From NCBI GenBank assembly GCA_017084465.1, contig CP070896.1, forward strand, positions 4,453,501 through 4,517,500: a stretch of 64,000 bases of DNA, given 5' to 3'. Of the stretch, positions 1 to 8,959 are shown in pieces. This DNA comes from Lacrimispora xylanisolvens. Lineage in GTDB: Bacteria > Bacillota > Clostridia > Lachnospirales > Lachnospiraceae. The translations under genes were made by a program, and so were the position numbers. A model generated the notes under the pieces. The model ran no database searches and was not told the DNA's origin. It saw only the letters and a list, made by a program, of their open reading frames with translations. Position 1 is the stretch's first letter, and each line of letters opens with the position of its first letter.

Positions 1-565
1 GGCGATTGACGCCTGCGTTTTCCATGGTGGCAAATTCGTCCCTGTGTAAAAACAGGAGGGACCAGATCTGGCAGACCAGTGCATGTGCATTAAGCTCCCA
101 GGTCTCCGTCTGTTCTTCGCATAGCTTGTATAAATCAGACAGAATGGAAAGTAAATGGCTCTGCCATGGATTTCTCCCCCTTAATACAAAGTGGGATATG
201 CCGGAAAATAAAAAGGGAGCAATGAATTTTTCGTAAATAGAGCTTCCTTCCCCGGCTATGAATTCCGGAGCAAACAGTACGTTTGGTATAATAGCGGTTC
301 CGGTTGATAAAAAGCGGTGCATAACACCGGAATTAATAAAGACACCGTCGCCGGGTTCCAGTATGTAATGAATGTTTCCGATGGAACAATGTACCATTCC
401 TTCGGTCACAGATACCAGTTCAAATTCCCGGTGCCAGTGCCAGTCAATGCAGCGGTTGTCAAACTTTCCCACATCTTCGTAATAGTATTGAAACGGAAAG
501 TCTGCAAAACCATGGGAGACCAGCTCCATCATGGATTCGTCGGTCAGTATTTTTGTGCTTTGCAT
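1..565 (-). CDS. AraC-family transcriptional regulator, N-terminal part (cut by window edge)
   Basis: Read on the minus strand, an open frame of 188 codons runs from ATG at 565 to the window edge without a stop. A good ribosome binding site (AAGGAG) lies just upstream. The protein begins MQSTKILTDESMMELVSHGF and contains a cupin-like sensor pattern: HWHREFEL near residue 43, then EPGDGVFINSGVMHRF near residue 70. This is the usual N-terminal arm of AraC/XylS regulators that bind sugars or aromatics. The C-terminal helix-turn-helix domain would lie beyond the edge, so DNA binding is inferred from the family and not seen. It is divergent from the MFS transporter at 682, which suggests it controls that gene. 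Confidence 0.8.
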   Translation of the reverse strand, partial: MQSTKILTDESMMELVSHGFADFPFQYYYEDVGKFDNRCIDWHWHREFELVSVTEGMVHCSIGNIHYILEPGDGVFINSGVMHRFLSTGTAIIPNVLFAPEFIAGEGSSIYEKFIAPFLFSGISHFVLRGRNPWQSHLLSILSDLYKLCEEQTETWELNAHALVCQIWSLLFLHRDEFATMENAGVNR

Positions 566-681
566 AGAGCGTTCTCCTTTTTGTGATCGGCTAAATTGTA
601 CCATAAGCTGGCGGTAAATTGCAAGATTTGAATTACCAACTGCAGTATAATACAATCATATTACAGGGGAGGGCCGAATAC

Positions 682-1848
682 GTGAAGGAAAATTATAAAA
701 GTACTGTTTATGCCTGCTTTCTAAGCTATATTGTCCAGGCGATTGTCAATAATTTTGTGCCGCTTTTGTTTCTGCATTTTCAATGGGAGTATGGAATATC
801 ACTATCCAGAATTACGCTTCTTGTTACCGTAAATTTTGGTGTTCAGCTATTGGTAGATCTTTTATCAGCAGCGGTAATAGATCGGGTGGGATACCGGATT
901 TCCATGATTACCGCACACCTTATGGCGGCAGCAGGACTGATTCTTCTCACCGTGTTGCCGGGAATTGTTTCTGTTTCCTGGGTAGGGCTGTTGCTGGCAG
1001 TTATTATATATGCCATCGGCGGCGGGCTTTTGGAAGTTCTTGTCAGTCCCATTGTGGAAGCGTGTCCCACAGATAATAAAGAAAAAGCCATGAGTATGCT
1101 CCATTCCTTCTATTGCTGGGGACATGTGGGAGTTGTTCTGATTTCCACATTATTTTTCCGGTTATTCGGAATCGGCAGCTGGAAAATACTGGCGGTTTTC
1201 TGGGCAGCGGTACCGGCTGTCTGTATGGTTTTATTTTTCCGTGTGCCCATTGCTTCTCTTTCAAAAGAGGAGGGAGGAATGTCTTTTGCCGCATTGATTG
1301 GAAACAAGTTGTTCTGGGTCTTTTTGCTTCTTATGGTCTGTTCGGGAGCAAGTGAACAGGCAGTCAGCCAGTGGGCATCTGCATTTGCGGAAGAGGGGCT
1401 GGGTGTAACAAAGACCATTGGAGATCTGGCCGGCCCTATGCTGTTTGCACTTATGATGGGAATATCAAGAGCTGTCTATGGACAGTATGGAGAAAGATGG
1501 GAGCTGAAAAAGGTTATGGCTGCCAGCGGTGTTCTTTGTATGGGATCGTATCTTTTGATTACCTGCTCTCCATATCCGGTGCTGGGACTGATTGGATGCG
1601 GACTTTGTGGATTTTCAGTGGGTATTATGTGGCCTGGAACGTTTAGTCTGGCCGCTGCGTCTATTCGTGGCGGAGGCACTGCCATGTTTGCATTCCTGGC
1701 ACTGGCTGGTGATCTGGGATGCTCGGGAGGACCAACCCTTGTGGGGATTGTATCCGGGTGGTTTGGCAGCAATTTAAAAATCGGTATCTTTTCTGCCATT
1801 ATCTTTCCGCTGATACTGGTAATCGTTCTTATCAGGTTTTGTGGGTAA
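682..1848 (+). CDS. MFS transporter (12-TM efflux/uptake permease)
   Basis: About 388 residues, almost entirely hydrophobic helices, with the MFS loop signature between helices 2 and 3 (DLLSAAVIDRVGYR, giving the D-R-x-G-x-R pattern). I choose the GTG at 682 over an ATG at 619 because a GGGGAGGG ribosome binding site sits about 8 nt before the GTG, and the extra upstream residues do not look like a transporter N-terminus. MFS proteins move small solutes by proton coupling or facilitated diffusion at the cytoplasmic membrane. The substrate cannot be read from the sequence. The divergent AraC-type gene suggests induction by a small ligand. Confidence 0.82.
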   Translation: MKENYKSTVYACFLSYIVQAIVNNFVPLLFLHFQWEYGISLSRITLLVTVNFGVQLLVDLLSAAVIDRVGYRISMITAHLMAAAGLILLTVLPGIVSVSWVGLLLAVIIYAIGGGLLEVLVSPIVEACPTDNKEKAMSMLHSFYCWGHVGVVLISTLFFRLFGIGSWKILAVFWAAVPAVCMVLFFRVPIASLSKEEGGMSFAALIGNKLFWVFLLLMVCSGASEQAVSQWASAFAEEGLGVTKTIGDLAGPMLFALMMGISRAVYGQYGERWELKKVMAASGVLCMGSYLLITCSPYPVLGLIGCGLCGFSVGIMWPGTFSLAAASIRGGGTAMFAFLALAGDLGCSGGPTLVGIVSGWFGSNLKIGIFSAIIFPLILVIVLIRFCG

Positions 1849-1927
1849 AAGGAATTAATAATGACAGTCAGCTGTCATGTTATCTTTGTTATAATTTTCT
1901 TCATAAAGTAGAAAAGAGGAAAATTAA

Positions 1928-2384
1928 ATGAAGTATGAGTTAGTGGAATTAAAAGAGATGATGGTGGGTGGCCTGTTAGCCAGGACTAATAATTTCGCAC
2001 CGGATATGGGGAATGCGATCAGCGGTTTGTGGGATCAGTTTATGGGTATTTATCCTTCAGTCATGTATAAAGTCAATGAGAAGACATTGGGCATTTATAC
2101 GGATTATGAGGGAAGAGAAACCGAGGATTACAGCGTACTGGCTGCCTGTGAAGTGGAAAAAAAAAAAGGAAGGACAGCCAAACGGGATAACAATTAAAAT
2201 CATACCAGCGGGTACCTATGCGAAATTTATTGCAGAGGGAGAAGGTAAGGAGGCAGTTGCAAAAGTGTGGCAGCAGTTATGGAATATGAATCTGCCCAGA
2301 TCTTTTATATGTGACTTTGAAGAGTATGAAACGATAGAAGAGGGGCATGTCCGGGTACATGTTTATATTGGCTTAAAAATATAG
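1928..2384 (+). CDS. GyrI-like / AraC effector-binding domain protein (frameshifted)
   Basis: The first frame (1928-2197) starts MKYELVELKEMMVGGLLAR. The next frame continues with a matching C-terminal half (IIPAGTYAKFIAEGEG, then an EEGHVRVHVYIGLK ending). Together they make one protein of about 152 residues with the layout of the stand-alone effector-binding (GyrI/Cass2/Rob C-terminal) fold, which binds small hydrophobic or cationic ligands. The break falls on an 11-A run at 2157-2167, so an indel in that run is the simplest explanation. The start has a GAGGAAAATTAA leader. Which ligand it binds is not known. It follows the MFS gene by 79 nt and could be cotranscribed with it. Confidence 0.68.
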
Positions 2385-2432
2385 AAAACGGAGGAAACAG
2401 TTCATTAAGAACCGCTTCCTCCGTTTTTTTTT
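2385..2432. terminator. Bidirectional intrinsic terminator
   Basis: Perfect 12-bp stem AAAACGGAGGAA / TTCCTCCGTTTT with T-runs on both strands. It lies between the convergent effector-binding gene and the secreted protein gene and can serve both. Confidence 0.88.
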
Positions 2433-3438
2433 AATACACCACTTCAAACCCCTCCGTTGAAGGAAAAGCAATTGCCACCGTCTGCCCCGGATTTTTATAA
2501 TCCAGATTTTCACTCATATCCAGTCCCATGGTATCTCCATCCTCGTTAATAGTCATGGAGATCAGGATCTGTTCTTTGGAAAAGTATCCGTCCGGATTGA
2601 TAATTGCTTTTCCCGTCACACCAGTGATTTTGTAATCCGAATCGGAAAGTGTAGGCCAAACTTTATCGTAAAATTTGGTTAAATACTGTTCCAGACCGTC
2701 TGCCTCAGTGGTATAAAACATAACACTGTTACCGTCCTGATCCTGTGCGATCTGCACGTTGTCTAAAAATCCCCAAAACTGTCCGGTAAGACCTCCAAGA
2801 GTGAGATGCTTTGTCATATCTTCATATCCGATTTTCATCTTAAACTTTCCGCTGTCTTTGGAATTGGAGTAATAACAGCCCCCAGTATAAAAGGAGCTCT
2901 CAACCTTTTCCATTCCCAGAGTCTTTACCGTGCTGTTGGATAAAAACTCCATACTGGGAGTGTTAATATCGTGGTATTTCATCTGCATATTCATAATAAC
3001 CGGAATCTGCAGCCAGTCGTAATATAAATTCATGGCAATATCAGCATTGATATCCTGCCCTGGTAAAGAAGAACTTTTCTTATCTGCATCCTTGTAAAGA
3101 ACAGCTCCCTTTTTCTTCATCTCAACGGCTACGGAAGGGTTGGCCGCTCTTAAGCGTACGATGCCAGCCTCAGTCCATGCGCCGTCTTCATTCACAGTAC
3201 GGCCATCAGGAGTCATGGTATTGGTTACCAGGATTCCGTCTTCATTAAAATAGTAGCACTCCGCCATTCCGTCTTTATCAGAATCGATCCACTTCCAGGC
3301 AGATGCTGTATAGGTATGATCGTCTTCCTTCCACCGCCAGCCATCGGAGCCCTGTTTCCAGGTTCCAGCCATTGCGGTAGATGCAACAGAGATTGACAGA
3401 AGTGAGGCAGCAATAAATACTTTGATCAGTTTTTTCAT
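2431..3438 (-). CDS. Secreted protein with N-terminal cell-wall-binding-like repeats
   Basis: 335 residues. A clear signal peptide (MKKLIKVFIAASLLSISVAS, then TAMA before the mature GTWKQ) is followed by a short aromatic region, WKQGSDGWRWKEDD ... AWKWIDSDKDGMAECYYFNEDG. This resembles glucan/choline-binding cell wall repeats (W-x-Y-F-x-x-x-G type). The remaining 230 residues contain no motif I recognise; they are rich in Asp, Asn and Tyr and look like an extracellular beta-rich domain. The ribosome binding site is AGGAGG. It sits alone between a terminator and a small ORF. I infer that it is a wall-associated exported protein of unknown function. Confidence 0.75.
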   Translation of the reverse strand: MKKLIKVFIAASLLSISVASTAMAGTWKQGSDGWRWKEDDHTYTASAWKWIDSDKDGMAECYYFNEDGILVTNTMTPDGRTVNEDGAWTEAGIVRLRAANPSVAVEMKKKGAVLYKDADKKSSSLPGQDINADIAMNLYYDWLQIPVIMNMQMKYHDINTPSMEFLSNSTVKTLGMEKVESSFYTGGCYYSNSKDSGKFKMKIGYEDMTKHLTLGGLTGQFWGFLDNVQIAQDQDGNSVMFYTTEADGLEQYLTKFYDKVWPTLSDSDYKITGVTGKAIINPDGYFSKEQILISMTINEDGDTMGLDMSENLDYKNPGQTVAIAFPSTEGFEVVY

Positions 3439-3552
3439 GCCTTTTACTCCTCCTGTTTTGCCATTGAAACAGTAGATGTTTCATGGCCTGAAAGTATTCT
3501 ACCATAACTTTCCAGTAACAACAACTTTTTTTGGGAGAGTAGAAGATGTCTG

Positions 3553-3780
3553 TTATTTCAAAGATGATTTCAACTGTTCTATCAGCTCCAGATCTGAGGT
3601 TTTCAGCTTCATGTTGGTAGTCAGTGTTTTTCCTTCCGGAGATGTGACATGGATTTCTATCATGGAGCCTTCCTTTAGAGCACTTTCCGAAGCTGCTTTT
3701 AAGAATAAGGGGAATTTCGGGTGGTTCTCTTTAAAAATATTCCAGGCCTCTTTTAACTGCATAAGGTTCATGAGGTTCAT
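3553..3780 (-). CDS. Small conserved-looking hypothetical protein (75 aa)
   Basis: The protein begins MNLMNLMQLKEAWNIFKENH and ends with a Lys/Leu-rich helix. I choose the ATG at 3780 because GAAAGGA lies about 8 nt before it; an in-frame ATG at 3816 has no such site. It looks like a compact cytoplasmic alpha/beta protein with no signal peptide or membrane segment. I do not recognise a family with certainty. It is in the same direction as the secreted protein but separated by about 115 nt. Confidence 0.55.
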   Translation of the reverse strand: MNLMNLMQLKEAWNIFKENHPKFPLFLKAASESALKEGSMIEIHVTSPEGKTLTTNMKLKTSDLELIEQLKSSLK

Positions 3781-4109
3781 ATGGTAAATCCTTTCTGATT
3801 CTAAATTAATAAGCACATCCTAGCATAAAATGGGCGGTGAGTCAAATTAGGAAGAGAGCATGCCCGTTGGCTCCATTTTACGTACTATTATGCTAATTTT
3901 GGAACCTAACTTGTATAATTTCGTCCTATTGGTTGAGTATTTGCAGGAAACATGGTATAAGCTTAAAGGATATAATTATTAATAATTGTAACTTTTTCAA
4001 CGGCATTCCCTTGTGTTTGCCATGATAAATATTATATAATAAAAGCCAAAGTAACATTCTCTAAACGTATACTTGCGCTGTTTTGCTTATTTCAAAGGAG
4101 AATATATTT
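3781..4109. other. AT-rich intergenic region with a nested inverted repeat
   Basis: No coding potential that I can support. It contains the inverted repeat described at 3821-3895. Further on there are A/T-rich stretches (TATAATT near 3970, TATATAATAAA near 4032) that could supply a promoter for the gene at 4110. Confidence 0.5.
3821..3895. repeat. Nested inverted repeat (hairpin)
   Basis: Outer arms TAGCAT (3821-3826) and ATGCTA (3890-3895) enclose inner arms TAAAATGG (3826-3833) and CCATTTTA (3873-3880). A third pairing GGGC/GCCC sits inside. There is no T-run after it, so it is not an ordinary terminator. Confidence 0.5.
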
Positions 4110-4865
4110 ATGACTAAAAAGGAAATAACAAGAGAGATTATCGGAAATGTTTTAATACCCATGGGTTTTGTCTCTGGTGAAAATATAAATAGCTGCTGGT
4201 TCATAAGAAAATTTAAAAACAGTAAGGGAGAGACAGCAAGGCTGGTGGTTGAGTTTTACACCAGGGGTTGGGATAAGAGGCTGTTTATGGTCATTAACTC
4301 TTATTCGGGCAGATGCACCAGTTATGGGATTCAGGATATTGTCCCGGACAGCAGTGAGAATGGCTTACCATGTGCCACTTTAAAAGAATATAAGCTTGCT
4401 ATTGAAGCATATGCAGATATATTGAAACAATATGGACGGGATTTCTTTAAGAAAATTTCCGAACCGCCATTGGAAAATGATTATTTCAGGGAAGAAGATG
4501 ATTTCAGGCTGTTTAAAGAACACGATTTGCTGGCTCAAAAATTTTTAACAGAGCATGAGCTGGATATATCTCAAATGAAAGCAGAGGATGCGATTCAGAT
4601 AATAAAGAAAATTATTCTGGAAAAGCAGGGAGAGTCCTTTGAACATTGCCGGAATACAATTCTGGAATTATCCGCGTTTTATGGCAGAGTGCTGGGAAAC
4701 AGCCATAAATGCAGATGGGTTATGCATAATTGCAGAACACATTTTACCTGTACCCTGAATTTTTACTCCAAGTCAGGCCCTTCGCTATCCTTACATAAGG
4801 ATATTTCCTTGGCATGGAAGGATGGGGTGGACAAGCTGGATTCCTTAGTAATTGATTCATTGTAA
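4110..4865 (+). CDS. Hypothetical cytoplasmic protein (251 aa)
   Basis: I choose the ATG at 4110 (MTKKEITREIIGNVLIPMGF) because AAAGGAG precedes it by about 11 nt. The protein is soluble and mixed alpha/beta. Residues 1-90 have alternating strands with conserved-looking aromatics (CWFIRKF, YTRGWDKRLF). A helical middle (residues 120-190) follows, then a C-terminal part with CRWVMHNCRTHFTC, where several Cys/His residues could bind a metal; that is only a possibility. I recognise no family. The gene ends 18 nt before the MerR-type regulator and is probably cotranscribed with it. Confidence 0.55.
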   Translation: MTKKEITREIIGNVLIPMGFVSGENINSCWFIRKFKNSKGETARLVVEFYTRGWDKRLFMVINSYSGRCTSYGIQDIVPDSSENGLPCATLKEYKLAIEAYADILKQYGRDFFKKISEPPLENDYFREEDDFRLFKEHDLLAQKFLTEHELDISQMKAEDAIQIIKKIILEKQGESFEHCRNTILELSAFYGRVLGNSHKCRWVMHNCRTHFTCTLNFYSKSGPSLSLHKDISLAWKDGVDKLDSLVIDSL

Positions 4866-4883
4866 TAGAGGGGGGAACGCTTA

Positions 4884-5720
4884 ATGGGAGATGAAATTGT
4901 CACAATCAGTGAGATGGCGAAACTGCATCACCTTACCCGCCAGACACTTATTTATTATGATCATATCGGGCTTTTAAAACCTGTTTCCATTAATGAACAT
5001 GGTTACCGGTTTTACAGTGTTTTTCAGATCCCTGTTTTAAGGGAAATCTGTCTGTTAAAAAAGCTTGGGGTGAAGCTGGAAGATATTAAGAAAAGCTTTG
5101 AGAACCGCAATCCTGATACAGTAATTAACCTTCTGGAATTGCAGAAAGAATCAGTAGAAAAGCAAATTCAGGAACTGAATAAAACAAAGAATCATCTGGA
5201 GCACAGGATCCGGTTTTATGAAGCGCTTCATGAAGAACATCCCATTAATACTCCCCATTTAAAGGAGATTGGCCCCAGAAAGGTTCTTTTTGTGCCCTTC
5301 CTTGGGGAACCGTGTAAAAATGTTCTTCATCTTACCTTGATGAAAGCGTGGAATCAGATTTTTGACTGGGGTATGGTACCGTCCAGCGGGTTTGGAACTC
5401 TGATCAGATGCAGTCAGTTTGAATCCGAGGATCTATACAGAGAAGCAGGAATTTTCGTCGTGGTCCCGGAACAGGAGTATAACCTTCCGGGCATTGAGGA
5501 GATTCCGGGAGGTACCTATGCCTGCATGTATAAATACGCCTTTCCATATTATAAAGATGATTTTTTTACTCTCAAAGAATGGGTAGAGTCTCAGGGATGC
5601 GAAATCGTTGGTGATGCTCTGGACCTATGCCTGTTGGATACCACATTTTATAATTCGGAACATGAGGTGGATTACTGCTGTCTGCAGATTCCCGTAAAGA
5701 AAAAAACACCTCTTACATAA
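4884..5720 (+). CDS. MerR-family regulator with GyrI-like ligand-binding domain (BmrR type)
   Basis: 278 residues. The N-terminus has the MerR winged helix: TISEMAKLHHLTRQTLIYYD, then LLKPVSINEHGYRFYS. A coiled-coil dimerisation helix spans about residues 85-115. The C-terminal 150 residues resemble the multidrug-binding effector domain of BmrR (for example IPGGTYACMYKYAFPYYKD). The family remodels promoters with a 19-bp spacer upon ligand binding. The ribosome binding site is GGGGGGAACG. Its last 8 nt overlap the convergent CPBP protease gene. The target operon is not evident; the neighbouring genes are candidates. Confidence 0.85.
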   Translation: MGDEIVTISEMAKLHHLTRQTLIYYDHIGLLKPVSINEHGYRFYSVFQIPVLREICLLKKLGVKLEDIKKSFENRNPDTVINLLELQKESVEKQIQELNKTKNHLEHRIRFYEALHEEHPINTPHLKEIGPRKVLFVPFLGEPCKNVLHLTLMKAWNQIFDWGMVPSSGFGTLIRCSQFESEDLYREAGIFVVVPEQEYNLPGIEEIPGGTYACMYKYAFPYYKDDFFTLKEWVESQGCEIVGDALDLCLLDTTFYNSEHEVDYCCLQIPVKKKTPLT

Positions 5721-6378
5721 ACCAGTTCTGGTATATAAGACCTGTAAAAGCAAAAAAATTAGTTATGATATGGGCTGCTGTCACAATTTTTACAGATTTT
5801 GTTTTATAGGCAGCAAGCCCCCATAAGAGTCCCATGAAAAGAGAACCTCCAACCAGGGAACCACCTCCGCCCTGGTATACAATGCCTTTTGCCAAGTATA
5901 ATGCAATATGCCACATTCCAAAAAATAACGATGGGTAAAGATAAGCCCAAATCATATGATCATCAAAAATCTTATTAAAAATCCCCCTCCAGAACATCTC
6001 TTCCAATGTACCATTTATCATTCCAAATACCAGAGCAAGGATCAACACCTGAAAACCAGCAATTGGAGCAATATTTTTAAATACAGCAAAAAAGGTGGCA
6101 ATACAAGGTATTAATGCTAAGAAATAATAAATAGTTTTCATTCTTGCAGTTATATTTGATTTCTGACGGTAAATCTCTTTCAACCGGTTGAAACCACCAG
6201 AACAATATGCAGAAACAGGCAGACAGAAGACAAACCAGTAAATACAAAACCCTGTGACGTATCCGGCTGTTTTCCCCATTTTAACAGTAAGATAAGGGAT
6301 CAATAATAACATGGAAATGCAAAGAAACGGGGCAGTTCCAATCAGAATCCATTGCTTTTGACTCATAGTTTTCATCAT
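5713..6378 (-). CDS. CPBP (CAAX/ABI) family intramembrane metalloprotease
   Basis: 221 residues with about six membrane helices. The family motifs are visible: motif 1 TLEEMFWRGIF (EE-x3-R), motif 2 FFGMWHIALY (F-x3-H) and motif 3 with AAHIITN. These Glu and His residues form the active site of Rce1-like enzymes. In bacteria the family is linked to bacteriocin maturation or immunity, or has no known role. The start at 6378 has GTGAGGAT upstream. The gene is convergent with the MerR-type regulator and divergent from the UbiD gene. Confidence 0.85.
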   Translation of the reverse strand: MMKTMSQKQWILIGTAPFLCISMLLLIPYLTVKMGKTAGYVTGFCIYWFVFCLPVSAYCSGGFNRLKEIYRQKSNITARMKTIYYFLALIPCIATFFAVFKNIAPIAGFQVLILALVFGMINGTLEEMFWRGIFNKIFDDHMIWAYLYPSLFFGMWHIALYLAKGIVYQGGGGSLVGGSLFMGLLWGLAAYKTKSVKIVTAAHIITNFFAFTGLIYQNWFM

Positions 6379-6508
6379 ATATCCTCACGCTGACATTGTC
6401 ATTTAATTTTATATGTCCGATTATAGTATAAATCCCCTTGACTGTATAGCCGCAATATAGTGCATAGTTAATTTAATAGGCTATTATCAAAAAGAAGGGG
6501 GATTTATT

Positions 6509-7987
6509 ATGTCAGAAATTAAAGTAAATGATTTACGTTCAGCCTTAGAACTTTTAGCATCAATTCCGGGGCAGCTCATTGAAACAGATGTTGAAGTTCA
6601 TCCTCATGCCGAACTCTCCGGCGTTTACCGCCATGTGGGTGCAGGCGGCACAGTTATGCGTCCCACAAAAGAAGGCCCTGCTATGGTATTTAATCAGGTA
6701 ACTGGTCATGAAGGAGCAAGAGTGGCAATTGGTTTACTGGCAAGCAGGAAACGAGTGGGATATCTTTTTCATGAAGCGCCGGAGCATTTGGGTCATATGT
6801 TAAACAATGCGGTGAATCATCCCATAAAACCAGTGGTCATTGATCAGAAAGAAGCAAAATGCCAGGAAGTGGTTCATTATGCCACCGATCCTGATTTTGA
6901 TTTACGTAAATTGGTTCCAGCTCCAACCAATACAGAAGAAGATGCAGGACCTTATATTACATTGGGAATGTGCTACGCTTCCGATCCGGAAACAAAAATT
7001 TCTGATGTTACCATTCACCGCCTGTGTATTCAGAGTAAGGACGAGATTTCCATGTACTTTGTACCGGGTGCCAGACATTTAAACGTTTTCCGTGAGAAGG
7101 CAGAGGCAGCAGGCAAACCTCTTCCCATCTCCATCAGCATCGGCGTGGATCCTGCCATTGAAATCGCTTCCTGTTTTGAACCGCCTACAACTCCACTGGG
7201 ATTTAATGAGCTGGAGATTGCCGGGGCGATCCGCAAGGAGCCGGTGGAACTCACACCCTGTATTACCATCGATGAAAAATGCATTGCCAATGCAGAATAT
7301 GTAATAGAAGGTGAACTGCTCCCCGGAGTACGGGTAAGAGAGGATCAGAATACCAACACAGGAAAAGCCATGCCGGAATTTCCCGGTTATACAGGCCCTG
7401 CCAACCCGGAACTTCCTATAATTAAGGTAAAGGCAGTGACCCACAGAATCAATCCCATTATGCAGACCTGTATCGGACCAAGCGAGGAGCATGTAAGCAT
7501 GGCCGGAATTCCTACAGAAGCCAGCATTATTCAGATGGTGGAAAAGGCCATGCCTGGGAAGCTGTTAAATGTATACTGTGCGTCAAGCGGCGGCGGAAAA
7601 TATATGGCTGTTCTTCAGTTTTGTAAAAAGATTCCCAGTGATGAGGGAAGACAACGCCAGGCGGCACTGCTTGCGTTCTCAGCATTCAGTGAATTAAAGC
7701 ATGTATTTCTTGTTGATGAAGATGTGGATCCCTTTGATATCAATGATGTTATTTGGGCGATGAATACCCGTATGCAGGGAGATTCCGGTATTGTATGCAT
7801 TCCGGGAGTTCGCTGTCATCCACTGGATCCCTCCAACGATCCCTCTATCTCACCATCCATACGAGACCATGGAATCGCCTGCAAAACCATTTTTGACTGT
7901 ACTGTTCCATTTGATCAGAAGAGCCGTTTTAAAAGAGCGAAGTTTATGGATGTAGATCCGTCCCGCTGGGTACCGGATATTAACTAG
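6509..7987 (+). CDS. lpdC: UbiD-family hydroxyarylic acid decarboxylase (gallate/4-hydroxybenzoate decarboxylase type)
   Basis: 492 residues, close to the length of LpdC gallate decarboxylase of Lactobacillus plantarum. Recognisable UbiD features are the N-terminal DVEVHPHAELSGVYRHVGAG, the DAGPYITLGM and DVTIHR segments that border the prenyl-FMN site, and IGPSEEHVSMAGIPTEASI in the C-terminal half. The family removes CO2 from aromatic acids using prenylated FMN, which a UbiX partner supplies. No ubiX is in the window, so the cofactor must come from elsewhere. The start is supported by AAGGGGG. The substrate (gallate, protocatechuate or 4-hydroxybenzoate) is inferred from resemblance only. 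Confidence 0.85.
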   Translation: MSEIKVNDLRSALELLASIPGQLIETDVEVHPHAELSGVYRHVGAGGTVMRPTKEGPAMVFNQVTGHEGARVAIGLLASRKRVGYLFHEAPEHLGHMLNNAVNHPIKPVVIDQKEAKCQEVVHYATDPDFDLRKLVPAPTNTEEDAGPYITLGMCYASDPETKISDVTIHRLCIQSKDEISMYFVPGARHLNVFREKAEAAGKPLPISISIGVDPAIEIASCFEPPTTPLGFNELEIAGAIRKEPVELTPCITIDEKCIANAEYVIEGELLPGVRVREDQNTNTGKAMPEFPGYTGPANPELPIIKVKAVTHRINPIMQTCIGPSEEHVSMAGIPTEASIIQMVEKAMPGKLLNVYCASSGGGKYMAVLQFCKKIPSDEGRQRQAALLAFSAFSELKHVFLVDEDVDPFDINDVIWAMNTRMQGDSGIVCIPGVRCHPLDPSNDPSISPSIRDHGIACKTIFDCTVPFDQKSRFKRAKFMDVDPSRWVPDIN

Positions 7988-8028
7988 ATTGTTACTGGAT
8001 TTTTACTAAATACATAAGAGGGATACAT

Positions 8029-8757
8029 ATGCCAATCGGAGTAATTGTTAACAGTCTGGCAGTGCTGACAGGCGGCGCTGCCGGGGCTTTATTAGGAAAT
8101 AAAATACCTGGTCATCTTCGTGATAACCTCACGTTGATCTTCGGAGTCGCTTCCATGTCCATGGGAATCGCTTCAATCGTAAAATTGACCTATCTTCCTG
8201 CTGTTGTTTTTGCAGTAATCATTGGAACTGCAATCGGTGAACTGATTCATCTGGAATGGGGGATCACAGCTGCAGCCCAGAAGGTGCAGACCCCTATTTC
8301 AAAGATATTTTCCGGAAAAGGGACTGGGTTAAGCCAGGAGGAGTTTATGCAGAGGCTAGTCAGCATCGTCGTCCTGTTTTGCGCAAGCGGAACCGGAATA
8401 TTTGGTGCGTTGCAGGCTGGAATGACTGGAGATCATACGATTCTGTTCTCCAAGTCGATCCTTGATTTTTTTACAGCTGGTATTTTTGCAGCAAGTCTTG
8501 GATTTATTACCTGCACCGTATGCGTTCCCCAGTTTATTGTACTTTTAACGTTGTTTCTAAGCGCCTCATTTATCATGCCGATGACAACAAAGGAAATGCT
8601 AAACGATTTCACCGCATGCGGCGGCATTTTAATGCTTGCTACCGGCCTTCGTATTTCAGGAATCAAATCATTTCCCATAGCAAATATGCTGCCTGCCATG
8701 GTACTTGTCATGCCGTTTTCCTATTTCTGGTCTCATGTAATTTTGAGTCTGATATAG
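8029..8757 (+). CDS. DUF554 family membrane protein
   Basis: 242 residues with about seven hydrophobic helices. It starts MPIGVIVNSLAVLTGGAAGA and contains GTAIGELIHLE and CASGTGIFGALQAGMTGD, all characteristic of the DUF554 (YdfK/YqgA) family of putative channels or transporters. The function is unknown. It lies 41 nt after the UbiD decarboxylase on the same strand with GAGGGATACAT as the ribosome binding site, so the two are probably cotranscribed. That might point to export of a product or a pH-related role, but this is inference. Confidence 0.85.
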   Translation: MPIGVIVNSLAVLTGGAAGALLGNKIPGHLRDNLTLIFGVASMSMGIASIVKLTYLPAVVFAVIIGTAIGELIHLEWGITAAAQKVQTPISKIFSGKGTGLSQEEFMQRLVSIVVLFCASGTGIFGALQAGMTGDHTILFSKSILDFFTAGIFAASLGFITCTVCVPQFIVLLTLFLSASFIMPMTTKEMLNDFTACGGILMLATGLRISGIKSFPIANMLPAMVLVMPFSYFWSHVILSLI

Positions 8758-8782
8758 TCTTCGGAGAAGAAACGGATAATAC

Positions 8783-8812
8783 TTGCTGTTATCTTCACAG
8801 GAATGATATAAT
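8783..8812 (+). promoter_or_regulatory. Candidate sigma-A promoter for the yjdF riboswitch transcript
   Basis: TTGCTG, an 18-nt spacer, then TATAAT, placed just upstream of the structured leader at 8828. Confidence 0.5.
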
Positions 8813-8827
8813 TAAAAAAGCAAAGAT

Positions 8828-8940
8828 AAAAACACAGCCCATGGCATCTGTCATGGAGATCCGGTTGGTAGTCCGGACGGAAACGGTTTACCTCCGTTTC
8901 TAAGTAGCCCTCCTCCTGGTCGTCCGTTCTTTGTGTAAAC
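8828..8940 (+). ncRNA. yjdF-type riboswitch leader
   Basis: The leader directly precedes a yjdF gene. Closing pairing ACACA (from about 8832) with TGTGT (8932-8936) encloses ACAGCCCATGGCA, a CCGG/CCGG helix around TTGGTAGT, and a 7-bp helix GAAACGG/CCGTTTC, followed by TAAGTAGCCC. This composition and the position upstream of yjdF match what is known of the yjdF RNA motif, which binds azaaromatic compounds. I could not run a covariance search, so the family assignment rests on gene context and visible helices. The AGGAGG of yjdF lies just 3' of the closing stem, which suits translational control. Confidence 0.75.
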
Positions 8941-8959
8941 AAGAATAGGAGGAATTGTT

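Noticed and set aside
1..236. A plus-strand ORF at the left edge
   Set aside because: The minus strand encodes a clear AraC-type regulator with a proper ribosome binding site across the same bases.
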